Positions 8,716-17,332 of a stretch of DNA of 64,000 bases are shown here, in pieces; within the stretch, counting starts at the first letter, position 1, and each line of letters opens with the position of its first letter. The DNA lies in NCBI GenBank assembly GCA_964019425.1, contig OZ025844.1, forward strand, positions 1 through 64,000, read 5' to 3'. Source of the DNA: Flectonema sp. DT1601 (taxonomy: Eukaryota > Euglenozoa > Diplonemea > Diplonemida > Diplonemidae). The position numbers and the translations under genes were made by a program. Below the pieces are notes generated by a model that saw only the letters and a program-made list of their open reading frames with translations, ran no database searches and was not told where the DNA came from.

Positions 8716-11700
8716 TTAACAGTTTGATAAGCCTGTTCGTTGTTCCAAATGCCATAAGTAGCCGGCTAGGGCATGAAGATTTCTCGTCGCAAACATTATT
8801 GAAAGATTTAGCTTGGTCTCGGAGATTCTCGCTTCCTGAATGTTTGATCTAATTGTTCCTTCTCTAATGCGGACCACGTCACCATCCTCGCAATCAAATA
8901 TTAGATGTCGGGCAGTAGAGTCTGTTCTTTTGCAGAAGGGGCGCTTTATCGGTAGTTCATTTACCCTGAGCAGGGGGTGAGAGCCCGTTCTGAACCTGGC
9001 TATCCTTATCTCTGATTCTCTCAGCATGTCCTTGGGGTATCGAGCCGCTCTCAGGCCTCCGGTAGCATCAAGATACTGCCTAAGCATCACCCGTTTGATC
9101 AGTGGTTTCGCCCTTGTTGAACCCTCCATAATCTTACCAAACAGCTTTCTGTTAGCTTCCCTCACTATCCTTGACTTATGTGCGAAGAAGTCCATAGTCG
9201 TTGACACCGGCTTGCTCTTAACATCTTTTGAGATCTTTTTCGCCAGTTCATCTGCCTTGTCATGCGGTTCAATTCCCACGTGAGCTGGGATGAATTGAAG
9301 GTGTACGAATGAGTCTAATTTTCTTATCCCTTCTAGTATCGAGAGAGAGTTCAGCTTCCTCTGAGCCGCAATTCCACCACGCAGCTCATCCAGATTGGAT
9401 TTAGAATCACTGAAGACTCTCGTGATTCCAAATCTGGGACCCAAGACAGAGGTTGCTTTTCCAAATTCACTTATTAACAGCTTCAGAGTTACCTGTTCAG
9501 CTTTATAACTACTTTCCGTTGCAACAAGTCTCGATGCCATGGTCCGTTCACACGGCGTGATCTGCACTGCTGCTGCGCCTGCCGTGTAGTTGACAGGGTC
9601 GTGGGATCCGTCAACAAAAATGGACGAGGTACATGGCCTAAGTTCGCTGCAGTACTCCTCGAACTTAGCCTTGTCCACTTCAGCAACACCAGTCTTCGAA
9701 TGTCCATATCCGCAAGATATCTCCAGGTTCGGAACATCTATCCATGGCTCGATGCTGTCAGGCATGACAATCCCTTGGATCTCCATATTACGGTCCTCAG
9801 CCGGTAATGTTGAACTCCAAGTTCCACTAGCGATCCCCTTCGTAGAAGGAACCCAATCCAGTGATCGATACCTGAACAAAGCTATCCTGGCCTGCTTCTC
9901 AATCTGCAGTCTCATCGGGAGTATGTTCGCCTCCCACAGTAACGGAAGGGACCTTGTGTTGAAGCCGCAGCCGGTGATCTTTCTTGCTATCTTCCTCAGA
10001 TTCAGGTCAATAGGTTTTAGCTGTTCATCTGTCAAGAAAGGTCCATAGCTCTCAAGCCCATACAGAATCCTTGAGAGGATGTATAAGTTCTTGATCATGT
10101 TCAGCGTTTTGAAATCAAAGTTGAATAGCTCTAACTTTCGAAGCAGAACAAGTCCCTTTCTCGTCTCATCCAGTAGTTTATCCACTTGTGTACCATATTT
10201 GAGGTCATCGTCAATATGGACACCCAAGTACTTTACACTATCCACCATCGGCATGAGTACGGCAGTCAGCAACTTCACCCAGGTCGGATCCGGTCCCACT
10301 GGCATCATTTCTAGAAGTTCACTTGCCTTCGTAACCTCCGTATCACCCAGCTTGAGGATCATCGCCCCATTTCCAAGTAAAGGCCTACCTTCTTCATTTG
10401 ACCGAATCATCCCAGCCAGTTCCTCCCTACTGATCCGAAAGAAGTTCTCTCCTGACGTTCTGGGGAATCCCAGCCTCCAATACATATTCCTAGGACAGTC
10501 CACCGGCATCCCGCAGGTCTTCGAAACCGACAGTGCCATGTCATTATCTTTGCACCAACGATCTACTAACCCAAGGACTAATTGCGCCATTCGGTAAGTT
10601 ACTTTAAAATCCTTATTCGAAACCACACAAGCTGTGTCGTCTGCGTAGAGTGCTGAAACACATCCAGTCTTCTCAAGTTTCTTAGCCAGGTCGTCGACAT
10701 ATATCAGATAAAGGAGAGGTCCAACAATCGACCCTTGCGGAACACCTTTCGTCACAGTTCTGTATGCGCTCAGATTGCCATTGACACTAACCTTTGCCTT
10801 CCTTCGCGTCAGAAAGTTAGCGACCCATCCGATGAATGGTGAAGGAATCCCCATCGCCACCATTTTAGCAATCAGTTTAACATGATTTATCCTATCAAAT
10901 GCCTCAGTGAAGTCGAAAGAGAGCAGTATCGAACTCTTACCACCTTTTCTCGCACCATGAAGCGCATTGACCAGCAGTGAGATTTGCTCGCAAGTATTCC
11001 TACCCCTTCTGAAACCTGCCTGAATAGAGGACAAGGCATTATTTGACGTCAACCAATACATCAGCCTGTCGTAAATTATCCGTTCAAGCATTTTACCGAC
11101 TACAGATGTCAACGTGATCGGTCTGTAGCTGGATAGCTTTTCTTTGGGTTTACCCGGTTTGTATACCGGTTTGATCATACCCTCTTTCCAGACCTTCGGA
11201 ACTCTAGCTGAGAGCCAGGAGTCGTTGAACATCGCTAAGAGAAAACGTCTACCGGTTGCAGAAAGGTTCTTCAGCATCGCCCCGTGGATTCCATCAGGAC
11301 CAGGAGCCTTACCAGCTTTAACCTTCTTGATGGCGCGCTCAAGCTCAGACATTACCAGAGGTCCACAAGCACCTACGTAATCACTTGGCTTCAGCTTCGA
11401 AGATTTCAGTCGTTTCCTGACAGAGGTCTTTACGAACTGATCGAGAAATTTACTGGGGAGTTGGTCCTCACTGAATTCAGGGATTTGGATGTCTTGACCC
11501 CCATCGGCATCCAGGTCCTTAATCTTCTTGAAGGCGAATGCAAAACCTTCACCTTGTGCAAGTTTCTCAGCAACGAATTTTCCCTTCGCTTGTTTGGTCT
11601 CAGGGGTTGAGGAATTCCACATTCTCCTCCTCTTACCCTGGATCCTGAGCCTTCTGCGGATGTTCTTCTTCGCCACATGAAGCAGGATACGGTTAAATGT

Positions 11701-12579
11701 TGCCGCCCTGATACCCACCTTCGGAGGACTGTTCACCTTGCTAAGTCGGTAATCCAAATCATGACGGAACGAGTACCAATCAGCTGTATTAAAGTCCCAG
11801 ACTGATTTTTTCGATGCCTGGTTGTTAACTGTTTCCAGAGGTGAGAACGTATCAAAGACAGCAGCAAGAGGTAAGTGATCAGATCCATGTTCAGTGCCAT
11901 CACCTATTAGCCCGAAGTGTAGTAGTAGTAACTCCTCGTGGTGTAGGATTGCATCCGGCGAAGTCCCGTGTCTCGGCAACGTCACAAATCCCGGATCGTT
12001 TGCAATTAGAAGGTTATTAGATCTGCACCACTCCAGAAGCTGGCAGCCCTTCGTATCCGTCTTCTTCGACCAGAGTTTATGATGGGCATTGAAGTCACCA
12101 GCAAATATAAACCTTTCATCACGCTTCAAAGGGAAGAGATCAAAATCTATCTTAGAACTTGGCGGCGAATACACGTTGAGAACATTTATCTCATCATTAA
12201 TCCTGACACCCAATGTCTCAACAATTCCTCTAACCGAAGGGATACAGACTTCATAGCAGGCATGCTGAAGGCCTCTCTTCACCATGGTGATTATACCGCC
12301 ACCTCTACCCGGTCTATCTCTCCTGTACGTGATGTAATTCCAGTGATATAGAGGCTTCCGAACTGAGGTTTCCTGCAGGCATAATACATCAGGGCTGTAC
12401 TTTCCCAGGATATTTCCTATGAACTCCTCTCTTCCGTTGATCGTTCTGCAGTTCCAGCTGATAACTCGCAGCTCCGAAGTGGGTCCATCATGACGGCGTC
12501 TCGGTCCCGGATTCCTCTCTACGTCACCCGCCAGTAGCAGAAGACGCCTTCGCGTTTCCGCCCAATCCCGCCCGTCAAG
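8716..12579 (-). CDS. LINE A ORF2: APE endonuclease, reverse transcriptase, RNase H
   Basis: The frame is open for 1287 codons after the UGA at 12582-12580. In order it holds a linker, the 2A motif GDVERNPGP (12528-12502), an AP-type endonuclease (SWNCRT, CLQET, VYSPP, GDFNAHH, GSDHLPL) and a reverse transcriptase (RPITLTSVVGKMLERIIYDR, QAGFRRGRNTCEQ, FDFTEAFDRINH, KGVPQGSIVGPLLYLIYVDD, ALYADDTACVV). These are followed by an RNase H domain (FVDGS, YKAEQ, FSDSKS, IPAHVGIEPHDKADELAK) and a C-terminal zinc-knuckle-like C-H-C patch. It nicks target DNA and copies element RNA by target-primed reverse transcription. No Met occurs between the UGA and codon 99 (12285), which lies inside the endonuclease. 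An independent start would therefore lose the N-terminal catalytic motif, and expression must come through the stop or by a non-AUG start. Confidence 0.93.
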   Translation of the reverse strand, partial: LDGRDWAETRRRLLLLAGDVERNPGPRRRHDGPTSELRVISWNCRTINGREEFIGNILGKYSPDVLCLQETSVRKPLYHWNYITYRRDRPGRGGGIITMVKRGLQHACYEVCIPSVRGIVETLGVRINDEINVLNVYSPPSSKIDFDLFPLKRDERFIFAGDFNAHHKLWSKKTDTKGCQLLEWCRSNNLLIANDPGFVTLPRHGTSPDAILHHEELLLLHFGLIGDGTEHGSDHLPLAAVFDTFSPLETVNNQASKKSVWDFNTADWYSFRHDLDYRLSKVNSPPKVGIRAATFNRILLHVAKKNIRRRLRIQGKRRRMWNSSTPETKQAKGKFVAEKLAQGEGFAFAFKKIKDLDADGGQDIQIPEFSEDQLPSKFLDQFVKTSVRKRLKSSKLKPSDYVGACGPLVMSELERAIKKVKAGKAPGPDGIHGAMLKNLSATGRRFLLAMFNDSWLSARVPKVWKEGMIKPVYKPGKPKEKLSSYRPITLTSVVGKMLERIIYDRLMYWLTSNNALSSIQAGFRRGRNTCEQISLLVNALHGARKGGKSSILLSFDFTEAFDRINHVKLIAKMVAMGIPSPFIGWVANFLTRRKAKVSVNGNLSAYRTVTKGVPQGSIVGPLLYLIYVDDLAKKLEKTGCVSALYADDTACVVSNKDFKVTYRMAQLVLGLVDRWCKDNDMALSVSKTCGMPVDCPRNMYWRLGFPRTSGENFFRISREELAGMIRSNEEGRPLLGNGAMILKLGDTEVTKASELLEMMPVGPDPTWVKLLTAVLMPMVDSVKYLGVHIDDDLKYGTQVDKLLDETRKGLVLLRKLELFNFDFKTLNMIKNLYILSRILYGLESYGPFLTDEQLKPIDLNLRKIARKITGCGFNTRSLPLLWEANILPMRLQIEKQARIALFRYRSLDWVPSTKGIASGTWSSTLPAEDRNMEIQGIVMPDSIEPWIDVPNLEISCGYGHSKTGVAEVDKAKFEEYCSELRPCTSSIFVDGSHDPVNYTAGAAAVQITPCERTMASRLVATESSYKAEQVTLKLLISEFGKATSVLGPRFGITRVFSDSKSNLDELRGGIAAQRKLNSLSILEGIRKLDSFVHLQFIPAHVGIEPHDKADELAKKISKDVKSKPVSTTMDFFAHKSRIVREANRKLFGKIMEGSTRAKPLIKRVMLRQYLDATGGLRAARYPKDMLRESEIRIARFRTGSHPLLRVNELPIKRPFCKRTDSTARHLIFDCEDGDVVRIREGTIRSNIQEARISETKLNLSIMFATRNLHALAGYLWHLEQRTGLSNC
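12502..12528 (-). other. 2A ribosome-skipping motif of LINE A
   Basis: In ORF2 frame it reads LLLAGDVERNPGP, a perfect DxExNPGP core preceded by the usual leucine-rich run. 2A peptides make the ribosome skip the Gly-Pro bond and release the upstream protein. They are known in trypanosome L1Tc and ingi elements. Confidence 0.9.
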
Positions 12580-15500
12580 TCACTTGCTCCCTACAAGCGA
12601 CAAGAGCAGACGCTCAAGACGTTCCAGTCTATCCTCGACTGAACACTTCTTCCGTTCATCATTCTTTGGAGGTGTATTCTTTTCCTTCTTGTTCTGTTTC
12701 TGCTGTTCAGGGGTCGATACCGATTCCAGCTTCACCGAAGCTTCCTGTGCGTTCTGCGATGCCTCCCCCCACAGACGGATTCCCTTCTTCTTACCGTGGT
12801 ACGCAATGAATTCCACACGCGTATACCACTTGTCCGTGCCCTCCGAAGGATCCCTTCGCTTTTCCGGCTTCTGTTCCTTCACCTTCGGGGCTACTTTGAC
12901 CGACTTCACAGGAGCAACCACCTTCTTCTTCATCGGCTCGAGTAGACAAAGGACTCCGTCGATGGTGACAGTCTCGCCATCCCTCTCGGGACCACGCACG
13001 ACCATCCACCGCATCCCGTTCCGAACACCATCCTTCATCTTCCTCACCTCCCATCCTTCCCTCGAGATGAGGTATTTCACCGCTTCATCCGTCGAAGTTC
13101 CTATTGGGATTCCCGAGATCCTGGTCTCCGGAAGTTTCGCCGGCAGGTGCAACATCTCCCTCGCAGCCTTCTCATGCCAACTGTTAACCCTTATACCAAG
13201 GCCATACTCGTTAAGCACTAACCCTAGACCTCCCTCAACTTCTTCCGCCTTGTCTCTCGCCAAACTGAGGGTGTCATCCTTCGGCAGCCACAGAACAGAT
13301 GCCTTCACTGCCTTCTCATCCAGGTGATCTCTCTCTTTGGTAAAGGTGCCCTCCTTCCCGGACTCCCTGAGGAAGTTCTTCACCTCCGTTTCCTTTACCC
13401 GCAGCATGACCGTTATTTGTTGATCACCTACTCTAGCGTTGTAGGTATCAACGTACCCCGGTAACTTCTTCAGTTCCTGGGATAGTTTCATCGGAGAACG
13501 CTTCACCTCCAACCATCTCTTCTCCTCGGCCCATCTCTTGTCCAACCGAGCAACCAGTTCCCTCGTTCTCACCGTCGCACTGATATCCGTTCCTTTTGGG
13601 AGGACCTCCCTACCCAGGGCTGATAGCCACAGCCTCCTCAGAGATCTCTTCACCCCATCGTCAGTCTTCACCTTCAACACGACCTGCACTTCCTTCGCTT
13701 TATCCGTAGGGGGAAACAACGTGACCAAGGTCAGCGATTCCCAGGCACCCAGCTCAGCCCCAGCCATTCTCCTTCTTACTTCCTTCGTGGTTGTGAGGTA
13801 CACTCCTCTCCCATCAGCCTTGTAGCTAGCCTCTGATAACACCATGTTATCCGGCCAGTACTCCGGCACCAGCTCCAGTCTCGTCACCAAAGCCTCCTCC
13901 TTCAGGGCATCATTTTCGAACTTGCCTTGAACGAGTGCAAGCTTACCCTCCTCCTTCGTCATCTGAGTCCTAAGACCCTCCCTCTCAGACAGTTGAGCTT
14001 CAGTAATTACCTTCGAGCTCTTTTTCCTGTCCCCTTCCAGTTCACGCATCATATTCAGATGGAGATTCTCATCCGATGCGACTTCCCGTTGTACGACTGC
14101 CATCGCAACATCATCTTCATCCGCCCTCAAGTGATTGAGCTCCTTCACCTGAGCTCTCTCCGCTTGTAATTCCTGCAGGTAGCGGGCTTGCATTCCCAGT
14201 GACTCTTTCTTGGCAGCCTCCCTCTGCTCCTGAGCTTCCATTCTCTGCAAGTTAAGTTCTTGCGTCATTTCCTTCAGTTGGTGTTGAAGAGATCTCAGCA
14301 GCTCCCTAAGTTCTCCTTTCTCGGCCCGTTCCTGACGTAGCTCCCTCTGAAGTTCATCAAACCGGGGGTCTTGAGGAAGTTGGTAGTGGGAGTTGGTGTC
14401 GGTGGCATAAGGCTGGTGTACGTAGTACTGATCCAATCGTTCTTCTTTTTCTTGGAAGATTTGCTGTTGTTGCTGGAGCTGTTGTTGCTGATGGCGAAGA
14501 TTATCCCCTTGGATTTTTAGTGACGTCTTCTGTTCCTCAAACTCCATACCCAGCATGTCCCTGAGACTCTGGAGCTCATATCTGCCCTTCTCCATTTCAT
14601 CCTCCTGCTGGCGTTGCAGTTGGAGTCGTTGAAGTTCGAGGTCTTCTTCTTGCTTCTTTAACTCCTCGCTTCTCTGTTGCTGTTGCTGCTGATCATGCAG
14701 ACGTTGCTCGCTTAGTTGCTGTTGCAGGACCAATAACTCCTGCTTCCCGTCATCCTTCTCCTTGTTGTGCTGTTCGATAAGCAGCCGTTGTTTAAGCTGT
14801 AGAGCCACCTCCTGCTCCTTCAGACCTTCCTGGTTTTTCTTCTCCAGTTGTTGCTGTAAGTCCAGTAACTCCAGTTTACCCTTTTCCAATTCCACATTAA
14901 ATTGCTGTTGTAGCAGATGCTGTTTTTCCTCCAGGCTTGTCTGTTGCAGTTGCAGTTCCTGTTGAATCCTGGACTGTTCAAGTTGCTGTTGACGGTGGTC
15001 TTCCTCGAGTTGACATCTTCTCCTGCGGAGAGACTCTCTCTCGATATCCTTCTCCTTGCTGTGCTGCTGTTCGAGTTGCTGCTGTTGGTTCAGGATTATC
15101 TCCTGTTTTTGTTGGAGGTCTGCCTTGAACTTAAGCAATTCTTGCTGTTGTTGGTTAAATAGTTCTTGGCTCTGTTGATGGTTTAGATGCTGTTGTTGGA
15201 CTTGATGATCAAGTTGCTGTTGCTGCTGCTGTTGAATTTCCTGCTGCTGTTGGACTTGATGATCAAGTTGCTGTTGCTGCTGTTGTTGCTTTTCATGCTG
15301 TTGTTGTTGTTGGTTCTCCAGTTCCTGTTGCATCTGATGCTTCGTTTGGTGAAGCTCAAGCTGCTGCTGCTGGTGTTGTTGATCCAGTAGTTGTTGTTTC
15401 TCCACTTGTTGATTCTTGTGATCCTCCAAGTCTTGTTCCAGTTGGAGCTTTTCCTGAAAGAGATCTAATTGTTGCTGCCTGTGCTGCTCGTCCAGCTTCT

Positions 15501-15801
15501 TTTGTTGTGCTTCAAGGAGCTCATGTTTGCTGAGCAGCTCCTTCCTCTCTTCCTCCTGGTCCTCTTGCTGCTTCTTGAGTCTCCTCTCCGCCGGTTTCTT
15601 CCTTGTTTCTCCCCGGTCTACCCGGGTGTTGTCTCGGTCCAGCCTTTCCCTTTCTTCTATCTTAGGCCCATTTCCGTTGATCGTGTGAGCAAGCTTGTTC
15701 CTTTGTTTGCTAGAGAGCGTCCGGTTAGCTGGTCGTCCTCTTGCTTCATCCCTACAATTTTTTGTCGGCCGCAGCCGTCCGAGACCGCCGCGTGGAGGCA
15801 T
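12580..15801 (-). CDS. LINE A ORF1: very long Gln-rich coiled-coil protein
   Basis: 1073 aa from ATG 15801 to UGA 12582-12580. Residues 1-80 are basic. Residues about 80-580 form an extreme glutamine-rich heptad coiled coil with runs of up to eight Gln. Residues about 620-950 form a globular part of unknown fold. The C-terminus is Lys-rich and ends in a short Leu heptad. ORF1 proteins of LINEs usually oligomerise through coiled coils and bind element RNA; that role is inferred. A polypyrimidine/AT tract and TTTTTAG (AG at 15815-15814) lie 12 nt before the ATG, so the mRNA could be trans-spliced there. ORF2 continues in the same frame after the single UGA. Confidence 0.85.
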   Translation of the reverse strand: MPPRGGLGRLRPTKNCRDEARGRPANRTLSSKQRNKLAHTINGNGPKIEERERLDRDNTRVDRGETRKKPAERRLKKQQEDQEEERKELLSKHELLEAQQKKLDEQHRQQQLDLFQEKLQLEQDLEDHKNQQVEKQQLLDQQHQQQQLELHQTKHQMQQELENQQQQQHEKQQQQQQQLDHQVQQQQEIQQQQQQQLDHQVQQQHLNHQQSQELFNQQQQELLKFKADLQQKQEIILNQQQQLEQQHSKEKDIERESLRRRRCQLEEDHRQQQLEQSRIQQELQLQQTSLEEKQHLLQQQFNVELEKGKLELLDLQQQLEKKNQEGLKEQEVALQLKQRLLIEQHNKEKDDGKQELLVLQQQLSEQRLHDQQQQQQRSEELKKQEEDLELQRLQLQRQQEDEMEKGRYELQSLRDMLGMEFEEQKTSLKIQGDNLRHQQQQLQQQQQIFQEKEERLDQYYVHQPYATDTNSHYQLPQDPRFDELQRELRQERAEKGELRELLRSLQHQLKEMTQELNLQRMEAQEQREAAKKESLGMQARYLQELQAERAQVKELNHLRADEDDVAMAVVQREVASDENLHLNMMRELEGDRKKSSKVITEAQLSEREGLRTQMTKEEGKLALVQGKFENDALKEEALVTRLELVPEYWPDNMVLSEASYKADGRGVYLTTTKEVRRRMAGAELGAWESLTLVTLFPPTDKAKEVQVVLKVKTDDGVKRSLRRLWLSALGREVLPKGTDISATVRTRELVARLDKRWAEEKRWLEVKRSPMKLSQELKKLPGYVDTYNARVGDQQITVMLRVKETEVKNFLRESGKEGTFTKERDHLDEKAVKASVLWLPKDDTLSLARDKAEEVEGGLGLVLNEYGLGIRVNSWHEKAAREMLHLPAKLPETRISGIPIGTSTDEAVKYLISREGWEVRKMKDGVRNGMRWMVVRGPERDGETVTIDGVLCLLEPMKKKVVAPVKSVKVAPKVKEQKPEKRRDPSEGTDKWYTRVEFIAYHGKKKGIRLWGEASQNAQEASVKLESVSTPEQQKQNKKEKNTPPKNDERKKCSVEDRLERLERLLLSLVGSK

Positions 15802-15851
15802 TTTGTGTGGTCCCTAAAAATAAATAAATAAATAAAAAAAAAAAAAAAATT

Positions 15852-16258
15852 GGGGGCGCTCTAGTCGAAGGGTAGTGTGTTTGGATTCAAGGTCTGCAGG
15901 CCTGGGTTCGATCCCTGCTCTGGTGAAATTTGGAGCAGCATGCCAAGGTGGAGGCGAAAACACCAGTGAGCTGCAGGAGAGCAATCCGGGTTGGGCCCCA
16001 ACCTCTGACCCCAGGTCAGAAATTTATTTGGGGTGAAAGTAGTCTAATGGTAGGACGCTCCCTGGGTAATGTGTCGACCCAGGTTCGAGTCCGGCCATAG
16101 ACAACTTTCAGGGTAGGATCCCTGCAAAAAATCCAGTCTAATGACACTAAGGCAAACGGTCGGGCCCCGGACTTTGAGAGCTTGCTCGCCTTCCAAGTAC
16201 ACACCTTCACTCACCTACCAACAGAAAGGGTAGAGAAAGGCGACTCACTTAGCAGGGG
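15852..16258 (+). mobile_element. tRNA-derived SINE-like segment with two tRNA-like modules
   Basis: Module 1 (15852-15925) has A-box TAGTCGAAGGG and B-box GGTTCGATCCC. Module 2 (about 16030-16101) has A-box TAGTCTAATGG and B-box GGTTCGAGTCC. Neither folds into a full cloverleaf, although module 2 has a strong CCTGGGT/ACCCAGG stem. The segment starts two bases after the A-tract at the end of LINE A and ends at a T18 tract (16259-16276). Dimeric tRNA-like heads are common in SINEs. No protein frame is evident. Confidence 0.6.
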
Positions 16259-16608
16259 TTTTTTTTTTTTTTTTTTGTGTGCACCACGACCCGTGAGTCT
16301 GTGATGCTGATTGCGCTGTTAGGCGCGGTTGTTCTTTTTCTTTCTTTCTTTCTTACTTTCTTTGTTTTGGGGGTTGGGGGTGGGGATCCCGTAGGCTTCG
16401 TATCTCCTTTCTTTGTTTTGATAACTTAAAACTAATACTACAGAGTAAATTGTCCACTTGGACGTCTTCGGATGTGTTGCTAAATTGCCATCAGTACTTC
16501 CTAGTCTTGTAGGCTGCGGTCTTGATCTTGACATTTGTCGATTATAAGATTACCTTCCTGTTAGTACTGCTAGTTCGTCCAAGGGGTTTTTTTTTTTTTT
16601 TTTTTTTT
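16259..16608 (-). mobile_element. A-tailed retroposon fragments (minus strand)
   Basis: T18 at 16259-16276 and T22 at 16587-16608 are poly(A) tails in minus orientation. The sequence right of the first tail (about 16277-16332) shares the block TGATTGCGCTGT.AGGCGCGGT with the SINE at 16726-16820, so the two belong to one family. It also holds a CTTT-rich patch (16340-16365). No coding capacity is credible. Confidence 0.5.
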
Positions 16609-16743
16609 GAGTGTTTCACTACTGTGTTTCTCCTTCTTTTTGTTACTACTATAATTGCTTAGGCGCTGCCCTTACTGGGTGGCCGTTCACTTTTTCGAGA
16701 CAATGGGGGATGCGACACGGAAACTGATTGCGCTGTGAGGCGC

Positions 16744-16820
16744 GGTGCGTACAGCGGGGTTCGAACCGAGGCCGATTGGGTGCGGGGGCACCACCCCATC
16801 CACTGCACTATGACGCCCCC
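16744..16820 (-). mobile_element. tRNA-Gly-like SINE head just upstream of the LINE B tail junction
   Basis: On the minus strand it starts GGGGGCGTCATAG. It has an A-box TAGTGCAGTGGATGG, a possible GCC anticodon in the loop GTGCCCC, and a perfect B-box GGTTCGAACCCC. The acceptor stem is only partly paired. The 5' end (16820) is 14 bp from the LINE B poly(A) tail. Whether it is a SINE or a decayed tRNA-Gly gene cannot be decided here. The interval 16609-16743 holds the rest of the SINE body and nothing else I recognise. Confidence 0.55.
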
Positions 16821-17124
16821 GGGGTTGAAAGTACTTTTTTTTTTTTTTTTTTTTTGGTTACACTCGTCTGTGCTTCCAGACTCTTTGTTTTTGTTCTTTT
16901 CACTTCTTTGTTTTGTCTTTCTTTTATACTTTCTTTTGATTTAAGTCTGACAAATTGGAAAACACGGGAAACATAGGTAGGCTCCGCCTGAGGACGTAAG
17001 AAGAGCGGCAACGGAAAAATAAATAATGGTCACGCGTCCTTGAAATTGGACACATGAAGCTAATTCGGTTACCATTCCTACCATCGATAAGGAAAAACAA
17101 AGAATCGAGCATATAACTAGAGCG

Positions 17125-17139
17125 GTGGTCAAAGACCAC
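17125..17139 (-). promoter_or_regulatory. LINE B 3' UTR hairpin
   Basis: GTGGTC-TTT-GACCAC, a perfect six-pair stem in the 3' UTR about 200 nt after the ORF2 stop. It is also present in LINE C (25585-25599) and, with one wobble pair, in LINE A. Confidence 0.55.
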
Positions 17140-17332
17140 TTGAACAGCCCGAAGGCCTGCCCTCAAGAGAAATTTATAAGGAGAACAGGAGAAGAAGGAG
17201 ACAGGAGTGTTGGAAGAGACACTGCGACAACACCGAAGGTGATGTGCAGTTACCCAACCAGGAGATGATTGATAATGATGAAAATACTAAAAATAATAAC
17301 AAATTGATATTGGCGACTACATGTCACCTACT

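Larger units (their letters stand above)
8384..15849 (-). mobile_element. LINE A, non-LTR retrotransposon of the ingi/I type inserted in the 5S-SL array
   Basis: About 7.5 kb on the minus strand. The order is a T-rich leader, ORF1 (15801-12580), one in-frame UGA, a 2A motif, ORF2 (12579-8716) with endonuclease, reverse transcriptase and RNase H, a 330-nt 3' UTR, and an (AAAT)n tail (8407-8384). The 3' junction falls in the array spacer six bases before the expected start of 5S copy 14. The array does not resume beyond the 5' end, where a tRNA-like SINE follows at 15852. A clear target-site duplication is not visible because both flanks are A-rich. Both ORFs are open throughout, so the copy looks recent. 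The APE-RT-RNase H order matches the ingi/L1Tc elements of trypanosomes. Confidence 0.92.

Noticed and set aside
12580-12582. UGA recoded as Trp in this nuclear genome
   Set aside because: Host genes such as those ending at 44543 and 52346 use UGA as a terminator.
14762-15390. Leu/Cys-rich plus-strand frames opposite LINE A ORF1
   Set aside because: They are the complement of CAG/CAA glutamine runs in ORF1.
16030-16101. Functional tRNA gene
   Set aside because: Acceptor and T stems have several mismatches, so it is treated as a SINE module.
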